A stretch of 64,000 bases of DNA. Source: Solimonas sp041659605 (GTDB lineage: Bacteria > Pseudomonadota > Gammaproteobacteria > Nevskiales > Nevskiaceae). The stretch lies in assembly GCA_041659605.1 (NCBI GenBank), contig JBAZXW010000025.1, forward strand, positions 1-64,000, given 5' to 3'. Made by a program: the position numbers and the translations under genes. Under the pieces are notes generated by a model. That model worked only from the letters and a program-made list of their open reading frames with translations. It was not told the DNA's origin and made no database searches. Shown one piece after another: positions 16,336 through 23,987 of the stretch. Position 1 is the stretch's first letter; each line of letters starts with the position of its first letter.

Positions 16336-18153
16336 TCAGCGGAGTTCCGCATCCATCAGCCCGGCGAGCCGCAGCGACAGCGCCATGATCGTGACCTGCG
16401 GATTCACGCCCGGTGTGTCGGGCAGCAGTGAGGCGTCGCTGACGAAGATGTTCTGGCAGCCGTGCAGGCGATGGTCGCTGTCGGTGACGCGGCCGATGGC
16501 GGCGGTGCCCTGCGGATGGAAGCCGCTGCCGAGGATGTGGCGTGCCTCGACCGCGCCCGGATCGAACGCGTCCAGCGCAGCCGCCGAAGGGAACTCGTTC
16601 TTCATGCCGACCACCGGCAGCAGCACGCGCTGCGCGCCGGCCGCGAAGAAGGCCTCGGCCATCAGCTTCATGCCCAGGGCGAGGTCGCGCACGTCGGACG
16701 GATGCATCGAGAAGCGCAGCAGCGGCTGGTCGCCGGCCCAGCGCACGCTGCCGCCGGCGCGGTCCAGCACCATCATGCCGAAGCTGGCGGCGCGCGCGTA
16801 GTTCTGCAGCCAGTAGTCCGCTGCGTGTCCGGCGCAGGCCAGCACCGGCGCCACCGTGCCCTTGGGCGTGAAGATGCCTTCGAAGACCACGCGCGGCAGT
16901 TCCGGCGCGAGATAGCCCATGCCTTGCGCGATGCCGCGCTCGCCGTCGACCGGGTGCGGCATCAGCGCCAGCACCTTCGCGGCGGGATGGACCTTGAGCT
17001 GATCGCCGGCTTCGCGCCAGCGCGTTCCGAGGCGGTTGCCACGGATCAGGCGCGGCGTGCCGAGCGCGCCGCCGGCGAGCACGCACTTGCGCGCGCGCAG
17101 GCGCAGACGACGCCCGTCGCGCAGCACGCAGCCGATCTCGACGCCGGCGCGCGACTCGGCGATGTGCCGCACCTGAACGCCGCCGTGCAGGCGTGCGCCG
17201 CGCTGCACCGCCAGCGGCAGAAACGAAATGTCCATGCTGCGCTTGTGGAAGCGCGGGCAGCCGAAGGGGCAGCGCCCGAGGCCCTCGCACTCCGGCGTAT
17301 TGCGCGGCAGCACGTAGGCGCCGTCGCGGCCGAGCGCCTTGAGGCCGCGCTCGAAGATTCCGGCGGAAGGGCCGAGCAAAGCCCGGTCCGGCACGCAGAT
17401 GCCGATGGTCTCGCGCACGCGCGCCAGCTCGGGCGCCAGCAGGCCGCTGCTGAACGGCAGGCCGGTGATGCGATCCCATGGCTCCAGGAACGCGCGCCGC
17501 GGCTCCAGGCAGGTGCCGGAGTTGATCGGCGTCGTGCCGCCGATGTTGCGGCCGAGCATCACCGGCAGGAGCGCGCCACCGGCGCCGGCGGCGCCGACGA
17601 AGCCCTGTTGCAGGTAATAGCGATAGAGAGCCGATCCCGTGGTTTCGCCGCACACCAGGCCGCCGCTTTCCAGCACGGCGACGCGATGTCCGCAGCCGGC
17701 AAGTTCGGCTGCCAGCGGCGCGCCGCCGGCGCCCGAGCCGACGATCACGACATCGAAGGTCTTGCCGTCGATCAGCGGCGCCACCGCGGCCAGCCGCGCT
17801 TGCAGCGGATGCGGCGCCGGCCGGCGCGGCGCTTCGGGGTGGAGCTGTTCCCACAAGGGCAGCCGCGCGAGCAGGTAGGTGGCGCGGATCCAGCCGTGCC
17901 GCGAATGGTGGGCGCGTTGCTCGAACGCCTCGAAGTCGGCGTCGTCGAGACCGCTGGCGCGCCGCCAGCGGCCGAGCAGCAGCAGCGGAAACAGGAACTC
18001 CACCAGCCAGCTGCCGACGGCGAGATAGAGCGCCACGGCGCGCGGATAGCGCCGTACGCGCTGCCGCGCGGTCGTTGCCAGCGCGTCGCGGGCGGATTCC
18101 GGCTGGCCGCGTGCGCGCAGCCAGCGCTGCGCGAAGGCGCGATGAACGCTCAT
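16336..18153 (-). CDS. GMC-family FAD oxidoreductase
   Basis: A 605-residue glucose-methanol-choline oxidoreductase. After about 130 residues containing a possible membrane-associated helix (around YLAVGSWLVEFLFPLLLL), VVIVGSGAGGAPLAAELAG binds FAD. GGTTPINSGTC is the second GMC signature, and CPFGCPRFHKRSMD gives the Cys-rich loop seen in long-chain alcohol and sterol oxidases of this family. The C-terminal HPQGTAAIGR holds the catalytic His. The extended N-terminus is like that of fatty-alcohol oxidases. Its ATG overlaps the preceding small membrane gene by 4 nt, so it closes a three-gene operon led by the heme beta-propeller at 20305, which might accept electrons from it. Confidence 0.88.
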   Translation of the reverse strand: MSVHRAFAQRWLRARGQPESARDALATTARQRVRRYPRAVALYLAVGSWLVEFLFPLLLLGRWRRASGLDDADFEAFEQRAHHSRHGWIRATYLLARLPLWEQLHPEAPRRPAPHPLQARLAAVAPLIDGKTFDVVIVGSGAGGAPLAAELAGCGHRVAVLESGGLVCGETTGSALYRYYLQQGFVGAAGAGGALLPVMLGRNIGGTTPINSGTCLEPRRAFLEPWDRITGLPFSSGLLAPELARVRETIGICVPDRALLGPSAGIFERGLKALGRDGAYVLPRNTPECEGLGRCPFGCPRFHKRSMDISFLPLAVQRGARLHGGVQVRHIAESRAGVEIGCVLRDGRRLRLRARKCVLAGGALGTPRLIRGNRLGTRWREAGDQLKVHPAAKVLALMPHPVDGERGIAQGMGYLAPELPRVVFEGIFTPKGTVAPVLACAGHAADYWLQNYARAASFGMMVLDRAGGSVRWAGDQPLLRFSMHPSDVRDLALGMKLMAEAFFAAGAQRVLLPVVGMKNEFPSAAALDAFDPGAVEARHILGSGFHPQGTAAIGRVTDSDHRLHGCQNIFVSDASLLPDTPGVNPQVTIMALSLRLAGLMDAELR

Positions 18154-18533
18154 CGTCCGCGCGCGAACAGCAGCGTCGCTGCGACGAAGCCGTCGGCGCC
18201 CGCACACAACCACCAGCCGCCGGCCACGGTCAGAGCGAGCCACGCGAACCCGCCGGTGCTGGCGAGCTTGGACAGCAGCAGCGCGCGGAAAGCAAGCGGC
18301 GGCGCCGCGGGCGCGCCGGCTTCCCAGGCGAGCAGCACCAGCACTGCCATCAGCGACAACGCCAGCGGATACCACAAGGTGTCGCGTCCGGCACCCATGC
18401 CCGAAGCGAGACCCAGCCCGTCCGCGAGTCCGTTCAGCAGCGCGGCGACGAGGTCTGGCTCGACCAGAAAGCCTGCTCCGGCGATGGCGAATATCACCGC
18501 CCAGGATCGGCACAGACGCTGCTCGAATGTCAT
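18150..18533 (-). CDS. Small membrane protein, unknown
   Basis: A 127-residue protein with four predicted membrane helices (about residues 10-30, 45-70, 75-95 and 100-122). It starts at ATG 18533, which overlaps the stop of the upstream beta-propeller gene (ATGA), and its own stop overlaps the start of the GMC oxidoreductase (ATGA). The strict coupling makes it a functional partner of one or both. In size and topology it resembles the small membrane protein at 48397-48801, but the sequences are not obviously related. Confidence 0.75.
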   Translation of the reverse strand: MTFEQRLCRSWAVIFAIAGAGFLVEPDLVAALLNGLADGLGLASGMGAGRDTLWYPLALSLMAVLVLLAWEAGAPAAPPLAFRALLLSKLASTGGFAWLALTVAGGWWLCAGADGFVAATLLFARGR

Positions 18534-20305
18534 CGGGATTCTCCGCCGGGTGGATCCGGCTGCAGGCATACGATGGATTGCATCTGCTCTTCGATCGCGG
18601 CCGGCGGCAGATTGGAATTGGTGGAACACACGCTACCGTCCGCCGTGAACACGATGTCGCGCATGTAGGTCGTGCGCGTGCCCATCGGGTAGGCGACCCA
18701 GCGCGCGGTCGCCGGCGTGAAGCGGAACATGCGGTCCGAGAGGTTCGCGGTGATCCACACATCGCCGGTCTGCGGATGCACGTTGAGCGCGTAAGGCGTT
18801 TCGAATTCGTCGGGTGCCAGCGTCGGCAGCGGATAGGACGTGAACCGCTGCGTGAAGGGATCGAATTTCATCAGGCCGCTGCCGCCGAAGGCCGGAATCC
18901 ACAGGATGCCGTCGGGCGAGAAGCGCATGCGCCGCGGGCCGGCCAGCGGCGTCGCCCATTCGGTGATCGCGCCGGTGCGCGGGTCGTAGCGGCCGATGCG
19001 GTCGGCGTAGAGCTTGGAATACCAGACGCTGCCATCGAGCGGGTTGATGTCGAGGCCGTAGGGCAGGTTGAAGATGCGGTGACCCTGACCGCTGAGCTGG
19101 TGATGCGACAGCAGCAGTTGCAGATCTTTGCCGGGAAACCACGAGGCCAGTTTCAGCACACCGCCGAGCGTCACATCGGTCAGCCATTGCCAGACGCCGC
19201 CGTGCGGCAGAGCGATCACCTGCATCGCGCCGCTGGCCGGATCGAAGCGCCCGAGCTGGTTCGACAGCGCGATCGAAAACCAGAGGATGCCGTCGCGATC
19301 GAAGCGCAGCGTGTGCGGATACACCGCGCCGCCGCCGACCTTGTGAAAGCTGAAGCGGCGCGTCTGCGGATCGAGCACGCCGATTTCGCCCGACATCGAG
19401 TGGGTTGTGTAGAACCGGTCGTCGGGTCCGCGGACGATGCTGTGCGGACCGTGATGCGCGTTGAACGCGGCCACCGGTGCCGACGCGCCGGCCAGATCGG
19501 CATGCAGCGGCAGGCCGTTGTCCGGCATGGGAAGGGCGTCCGAGCGCGCGGTCGCGAGGTCGGTGACGTAGACCAGATCGTTGGCCATGTCGACGCTGTA
19601 GAAGCGTCCGTCGCTGCCGAGCTCGAGGTCGTGGACGAAAGACGGTCCGCCGGCGACCTTGATCTCGGTGATCTTCGCGCCGGCAAGGGCCGGATCGTAG
19701 GCGCGGAGCTGGCGGTCGGGTATCGGGCGGCCGTCGAAGCCAGCTGCGAGCGCGCCGGCGACGCTGCGCCGCGCCGACCAAGTGAGCAACGCGCCGTAGC
19801 GTTCCATGCGATCGAGCGTTTCGCGCCACTGCTGCTCGGTCCTGGGGCGCCGGGTCCAGGCGTTGCCGAGCTGGTGGCAGTAGAAGCACTGGCTGCGGTA
19901 GCTGCCGCGGATGCGCTCGTCGGCGAGGCCGATGCGCGCGGCGTGCGCCGAGGCCGGCAGCGCATCGGAAATCTGCGTCGGATTGGATAGCGCTTCGAGC
20001 GCGAAATCGCGCGGCGGCGTGTGTCGGGCCCGCAGGTCGAACTCGCGGCTCGCGTCGCCATGACCGGGCGCACGCACCGACAGCTGCGCGGCGCCGTCCT
20101 GCGCGCTCGCCAGCCGGTAGCGGCCCGCGGCGTTCGTGTAGACCGACTCGCGCAACAGGCCGTCCGCGCGCGTCAGGCTCACGATCGCGCCGGCGACGGG
20201 CGCGCGCTCCGCGGAGATCACCGTGCCTTCCAGTACCGCCGCCTGCGCCGAAGCCGGGAACAGGCCCAAAGCCAGCAGGACCGTGGCCGCGTTCGCCTTG
20301 TTCAT
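18530..20305 (-). CDS. Secreted protein: regulatory-like domain, heme-c motif and beta-propeller (paralogue B)
   Basis: A 591-residue protein with a clear signal peptide (ATVLLALGLFPASAQA). Residues about 23-100 form a carboxypeptidase-regulatory-like beta domain (VLEGTVISAERAPVAGAIVSL). A CFYCH heme-c motif is at residues 140-144. From about 210 come propeller blades with DGRFYSVDMAND, DGILWFSIALSNQLGRFDPASG and DGSVWYSKLYADRIGRYDPRTG. The start has GGAGGAG just upstream. It leads a tightly overlapping operon with the membrane protein and the GMC oxidoreductase, and an FNR-type box lies 65 bp upstream. Paralogue of 13562-15382. A periplasmic redox partner for the GMC enzyme is an attractive but untested role. 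Confidence 0.82.
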   Translation of the reverse strand: MNKANAATVLLALGLFPASAQAAVLEGTVISAERAPVAGAIVSLTRADGLLRESVYTNAAGRYRLASAQDGAAQLSVRAPGHGDASREFDLRARHTPPRDFALEALSNPTQISDALPASAHAARIGLADERIRGSYRSQCFYCHQLGNAWTRRPRTEQQWRETLDRMERYGALLTWSARRSVAGALAAGFDGRPIPDRQLRAYDPALAGAKITEIKVAGGPSFVHDLELGSDGRFYSVDMANDLVYVTDLATARSDALPMPDNGLPLHADLAGASAPVAAFNAHHGPHSIVRGPDDRFYTTHSMSGEIGVLDPQTRRFSFHKVGGGAVYPHTLRFDRDGILWFSIALSNQLGRFDPASGAMQVIALPHGGVWQWLTDVTLGGVLKLASWFPGKDLQLLLSHHQLSGQGHRIFNLPYGLDINPLDGSVWYSKLYADRIGRYDPRTGAITEWATPLAGPRRMRFSPDGILWIPAFGGSGLMKFDPFTQRFTSYPLPTLAPDEFETPYALNVHPQTGDVWITANLSDRMFRFTPATARWVAYPMGTRTTYMRDIVFTADGSVCSTNSNLPPAAIEEQMQSIVCLQPDPPGGESR

Positions 20306-20370
20306 GCACTCCTCCGATGGCCGCCATCGGGCAGCAGGGGCCATCATCGGGTGGCAGGTCTGGATCGGTT

Positions 20371-20384
20371 TTGACTTAGGTCAG
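20371..20384 (-). promoter_or_regulatory. FNR/DNR-type box upstream of beta-propeller/GMC operon
   Basis: TTGACTTAGGTCAG matches TTGAY-N4-RTCAA with one mismatch in the last base. It lies 65 bp upstream of the start at 20305. Confidence 0.5.
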
Positions 20385-20419
20385 ATCGACGGGCGCCGCG
20401 CGCCTGCGCCGTGACGCGC

Positions 20420-20433
20420 TTGACGCAGATCAA
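20420..20433 (+). promoter_or_regulatory. FNR/DNR-type box upstream of cytochrome c
   Basis: TTGACGCAGATCAA matches the dyad TTGAY-N4-RTCAA and ends 69 bp before the ATG at 20503. Two boxes 35 bp apart therefore serve the two divergent genes. Confidence 0.6.
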
Positions 20434-20502
20434 GGTCGGTCGGATGCGGGCAGACGAATATATGCATCGCCCGTCCGGGTTTTTCCGATCTCCATCACAC
20501 TC

Positions 20503-20838
20503 ATGTCCATCCGATCCTATACCTGCATTGCGCTGCTCCTGTTCTCCGCCGCCGCCACCAACGCCGCCACCGCCGCCGCGCCGCCCGCCAAGGGCGATGA
20601 GATCGTCAAGAAGACCTGCGCGGTGTGCCATCAGATGGCCGGCATGGGCGCGCCGCTGGTGGGCAACAAGACCGATTGGACCGAGCGCATCGCCAAGGGC
20701 AAGCCCAAGCTCTACGAGAACGCGATCAAGGGCTTCCAGGGCGCCAAGGGCGTGATGCCGGCGAAGGGTGCCAACCCGGCGTTGACTGACGACGAGGTCA
20801 AGGCGGCGGTGGACTACATGCTCGGCCAGATCAAGTAG
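20503..20838 (+). CDS. Monoheme c-type cytochrome (c5-like)
   Basis: A 111-residue secreted cytochrome with a signal peptide (to about ATAAA, residue 25) and one CAVCH heme motif at residues 39-43. The axial methionine is probably in KGVMPAKG (around residue 86), and the pattern AKGANPALTDDEVKAAVDYML is typical of cytochrome c5/c555. It would shuttle electrons in the periplasm, for example to denitrification enzymes. An FNR-type box is placed 69 bp upstream, consistent with anoxic expression. A strong hairpin follows the stop. Confidence 0.92.
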   Translation: MSIRSYTCIALLLFSAAATNAATAAAPPAKGDEIVKKTCAVCHQMAGMGAPLVGNKTDWTERIAKGKPKLYENAIKGFQGAKGVMPAKGANPALTDDEVKAAVDYMLGQIK

Positions 20839-20846
20839 GCCGAGGC

Positions 20847-20876
20847 GCGCGGCGGCGCCACTCCGCGCCGCCGCGC
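20847..20876. terminator. Hairpin between convergent cytochrome c and nrdJ
   Basis: A perfect 12-bp GC stem (20847-20858 pairing with 20865-20876) with a 6-nt loop lies between two converging genes. There is no T run, so it is a candidate bidirectional terminator rather than a proven one. Confidence 0.55.
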
Positions 20877-20893
20877 TCAAAGTCGCACGCTCG

Positions 20894-23806
20894 TCATCCG
20901 CAATTGCCGACGTGACCGCAGGCGGTGCAGGCGTCGCAGCCGTCGCGCTTGATCACCGCGTAGGCGCCGCAGTCGGGGCAGCGCTTGCCGGCGACGGCGG
21001 CGGCCGCGCCTTCGCGCCGGCCTGCGGCGGCCGGCGCTTCGAGTACGCCCATCGGCTTGACCGGCTGCCCCTCGGCGTCGAGCAGGCCCAGCATCTGGTA
21101 GCGGTGCAGGATCAGTCGCGCCAGATACGCGATCGTCGACGGATAGGTCTGCGACTTGGCGGCGCCAGGCACCGGCGCGAGGAAGTCGCCGAGCGGCTCG
21201 GGATAGGACAGCAGCTTGCGTAGCTTCGCGCCGATCCAGGCGACGTCGATGATGCGCATGTCCAGGCTCAGCAGCCGCGCCAGGCCGTCGAAGTCGCGCG
21301 GGTAGTCGCCGGCCAGCAACGCGCTGTACGGGCGGCGCGCGCCGTCGGGCATCAGCAGTTCCTTGAGCGTCAGCACGAAGTCGTCGCCGGTGCCGGGATT
21401 GCGCACGTCCACCGTCCACGACATGGTGCCGTCGGTCGTGGTCCGGGGTTCGTGTTCGCTCATCAGCGCGTTGAGCACCGGTGACGGTCCGCCGTCGGCG
21501 AACGCGCCGAGCTGCTCGCAGCGCAGGCGCACGAGCTTGGCGAAAGCCGCGGTGGGACTGCCGAGCACGACCTCGCGTCCGTCCGGCGGCAGCGCGATGC
21601 GGATCAGGTGGCCGCTCGTGCGCTCCAGGGAGTCGAGCTTGCGGCGCAGCCAGGCGCGGTCGTTGGAGCGCATGTCCATGCTCAGCAGCTTGGCGGTCGC
21701 GCCCAGGCCGCGCGGCTGTTCGGCGCCGTTGACCCAGGCTTCGAAGGGCCAGGTCGTGCCGTTCTCGTAGTGGCCGACGAAGACCGCGAAGCGCACCGCG
21801 CCGTCCTCGACCATGTAGGTCCACGACGGATTGCCGGCCGCGAGCTGCGGCCGGCCGGGCCAGCGCAGGCTGGCGAGCGCCGGCGCCGGCACCTGCGCGA
21901 GGCGTACGCGGCGGTCCGGATCGTCGGCGGCCAGCCGCAGCGTCGGCGCGGCGGCGGGCTGAACCGGGGCGACGGTCAGCACCGCGCCGGTGACGTCGTT
22001 CGGCCGATAGGTCGTGCAGCCCTTGCATCCCAGCTTCCAGGCCTCGACGTACAGGTTCTCGAACTCGGCGAAGGGGTAATCCGCCGGCGTGTTGATGGTC
22101 TTGCTGATGCTGGTGTCGACGTACGGCTGCACCGCGGCCTGGATGCGCAGGTGGTCCTGCGCACTCAGCGTCTGCGCCGAGACGAAGTAGTCCGGCAGCC
22201 GCGTCACGTCGCCGCCCTGTTCGCGGTACAGCCGGTAGGCCAGGTCCTCCACCGGCCAGCTGATTTTCTCGCCCGATGCACTGCGCGCGGTGCGCGTGTA
22301 GTACCAGGCGAAGGCCGGCTCGATGCCGCCGGTGACGTTGCGGCCGAACGCCAGCGAGATCGTGCCGGTCGGCGCGATCGCCAGCAGGTGGCTGTTGCGG
22401 ATGCCGTGGCGGCGGATGCCGTCGCGGATGTCCTTGGGCAGGCGGCTGGCGAAGCCCGACTTCAGGTAGGCCTGCGCGTCCAGCAGCGGGAAGCGTCCGC
22501 GCTCCTGCGCCAGCGCGGTGCTCGCGCGATAGGCCGCGTCGCGCATCGTCTGCGCGACTTTCTCGGCGAACGCGACCGCCTCGTCGGCGCCGTAGCGCAA
22601 CCGCAGCATCGCCATCGCCGTGCCCAGGCCGGTGAAGCCCAGGCCGATGCGGCGCTTGTCGGCGGCCTCCTTGGCCTGCTGCGGCAGCGGCCAGTAGGTG
22701 ACGTCGAGCACGTTGTCGAGCATGCGCACGGCGACGCCGACGGTGTCTTTCAACTTGCGCCAGTCGAGCTGCGCGCCGGGCTGGAAGGCGTGCTGCACGA
22801 AGCGGCTCAGGTTGATCGAGCCCAGGCAGCAGCAGCCATAGTCGGGCAGCGGCTCCTCGGCGCAGGGGTTGGTCGCCTCGATCGTCTCGCAATACCAGAG
22901 GTTGTTGTCGGTGTTCATGCGGTCGATGAACACCACGCCGGGATCGGCGGTGTGATAGGTCGACTCGGTGATGCGGCGGAACAGTTCGCGCGCGCGCATG
23001 CTGCGGTAGACCCACATGCCGTCGGCCTCGCGCCGGAACGCCTGCGGGTGCACCGCCGGATCCGGCTCGGCCTCGTGCACCAGCGCGTGCTCGCCGTCGT
23101 CGACGACCGCCTGCATGAAGGCGTCGGTGCAGGCGACCGAGAGATTGAAGTTCGACAGCGTGCGCAGGCGTTGCTGCAGGCTCTCCAGCTCGGCGCCGGC
23201 GGCGCCGCTGGCGCGCAACTTCTGCGCCTCGCCGCGGATGTCCTTGGCGCCGATGAACTCCTCGATGTCCGGATGATCGCAGCGCAGGATGCCCATCTGC
23301 GCGCCGCGGCGCGCGCCGGCGCTCTCGACGGTTTCGCAGGAGCGGTCGAACACGCGCATGTAGCTCACCGGCCCGCTGGCGCGCGAGCGCGTGCCGCGCA
23401 CGCGCGCGCCCTTGGGGCGGATGTGGCTGAAGTTGTAGCCGACGCCGCCGCCGCGCCGCAGTGTCTCGGCGGCCTGCATCAGCGCCGCGTAGATGCCGGG
23501 CCGGCCAGAGGCGTCTTCGGACACCGCGTCGCCGACCGGCTGCACGAAGCAGTTGATCAGCGTCGCCTGGATGTCGGTGCCGCAGGCCGACATGATGCGG
23601 CCGGCCGGATAGAAGCCGTCGCACATCGCCTGCAGGAAGCGCGCCTCCCAGGCTTCGCGCTGCGAAGCGTGCTCGGCGGCGGCGAGGCCGCGGGCGACGC
23701 GGCGGAACACGTCGTCCACCACAGTTTCGTCGTCTTTGCAGTACTTGTCCTTGAGGACGCTGTCGTAGAACGCGTCCTGCATGGACCACGCCGTGTCGGT
23801 CGTCAT
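20894..23806 (-). CDS. nrdJ: Adenosylcobalamin-dependent (class II) ribonucleotide reductase
   Basis: A 970-residue reductase converting ribonucleotides to deoxyribonucleotides with or without oxygen. AGRIMSACGTDIQATLINCFV at the N-terminal side, LRRGGGVGYNFSHIRP, DSNFNLS-like LSNFNLSVACTD, NPCAEEPLPDYGCCCLGSINLS and the later APTGTISLAFGRNVTGGIEP are class II/I core motifs with the active-site NxCxE. After about residue 640 come two TSCPD-type domains and a terminal zinc ribbon (CPDCGAY, CTACGH). The organism can thus make DNA precursors during anoxia. An FNR-type box lies 112 bp upstream in the region shared with the DUF1302 gene. Confidence 0.92.
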   Translation of the reverse strand: MTTDTAWSMQDAFYDSVLKDKYCKDDETVVDDVFRRVARGLAAAEHASQREAWEARFLQAMCDGFYPAGRIMSACGTDIQATLINCFVQPVGDAVSEDASGRPGIYAALMQAAETLRRGGGVGYNFSHIRPKGARVRGTRSRASGPVSYMRVFDRSCETVESAGARRGAQMGILRCDHPDIEEFIGAKDIRGEAQKLRASGAAGAELESLQQRLRTLSNFNLSVACTDAFMQAVVDDGEHALVHEAEPDPAVHPQAFRREADGMWVYRSMRARELFRRITESTYHTADPGVVFIDRMNTDNNLWYCETIEATNPCAEEPLPDYGCCCLGSINLSRFVQHAFQPGAQLDWRKLKDTVGVAVRMLDNVLDVTYWPLPQQAKEAADKRRIGLGFTGLGTAMAMLRLRYGADEAVAFAEKVAQTMRDAAYRASTALAQERGRFPLLDAQAYLKSGFASRLPKDIRDGIRRHGIRNSHLLAIAPTGTISLAFGRNVTGGIEPAFAWYYTRTARSASGEKISWPVEDLAYRLYREQGGDVTRLPDYFVSAQTLSAQDHLRIQAAVQPYVDTSISKTINTPADYPFAEFENLYVEAWKLGCKGCTTYRPNDVTGAVLTVAPVQPAAAPTLRLAADDPDRRVRLAQVPAPALASLRWPGRPQLAAGNPSWTYMVEDGAVRFAVFVGHYENGTTWPFEAWVNGAEQPRGLGATAKLLSMDMRSNDRAWLRRKLDSLERTSGHLIRIALPPDGREVVLGSPTAAFAKLVRLRCEQLGAFADGGPSPVLNALMSEHEPRTTTDGTMSWTVDVRNPGTGDDFVLTLKELLMPDGARRPYSALLAGDYPRDFDGLARLLSLDMRIIDVAWIGAKLRKLLSYPEPLGDFLAPVPGAAKSQTYPSTIAYLARLILHRYQMLGLLDAEGQPVKPMGVLEAPAAAGRREGAAAAVAGKRCPDCGAYAVIKRDGCDACTACGHVGNCG

Positions 23807-23918
23807 GTCTTCCCCTGTTCCGGTCAGTGACCGCGAAGTTCGCGAATCGCCTTGCCCACATCATCTTGTGTGTGGGCGGCGGCGGAGGCACATCCTATTG
23901 TGTTCGCAGACCCGGCCT

Positions 23919-23932
23919 TTGACCTAAATCAA
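23919..23932 (+). promoter_or_regulatory. FNR/DNR-type box between nrdJ and DUF1302 gene
   Basis: TTGACCTAAATCAA matches TTGAY-N4-RTCAA. It is 55 bp upstream of the ATG at 23988 and 112 bp upstream of nrdJ. Confidence 0.6.
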
Positions 23933-23987
23933 GAACTCTGTCCGGGCGTTGCCAGATGATCGATTTCCTTGAACATCTAGGTGGGGG

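Noticed and set aside
16336..18153. Naming the GMC enzyme a cholesterol oxidase
   Set aside because: The GMC motifs and Cys-rich loop are shared with fatty-alcohol and other oxidases; the sequence does not fix the substrate.
13562..20305. Calling the beta-propeller proteins virginiamycin B lyases
   Set aside because: They are much longer than Vgb (about 300 residues), are secreted and carry a heme-c motif; resistance is unlikely to be their role.
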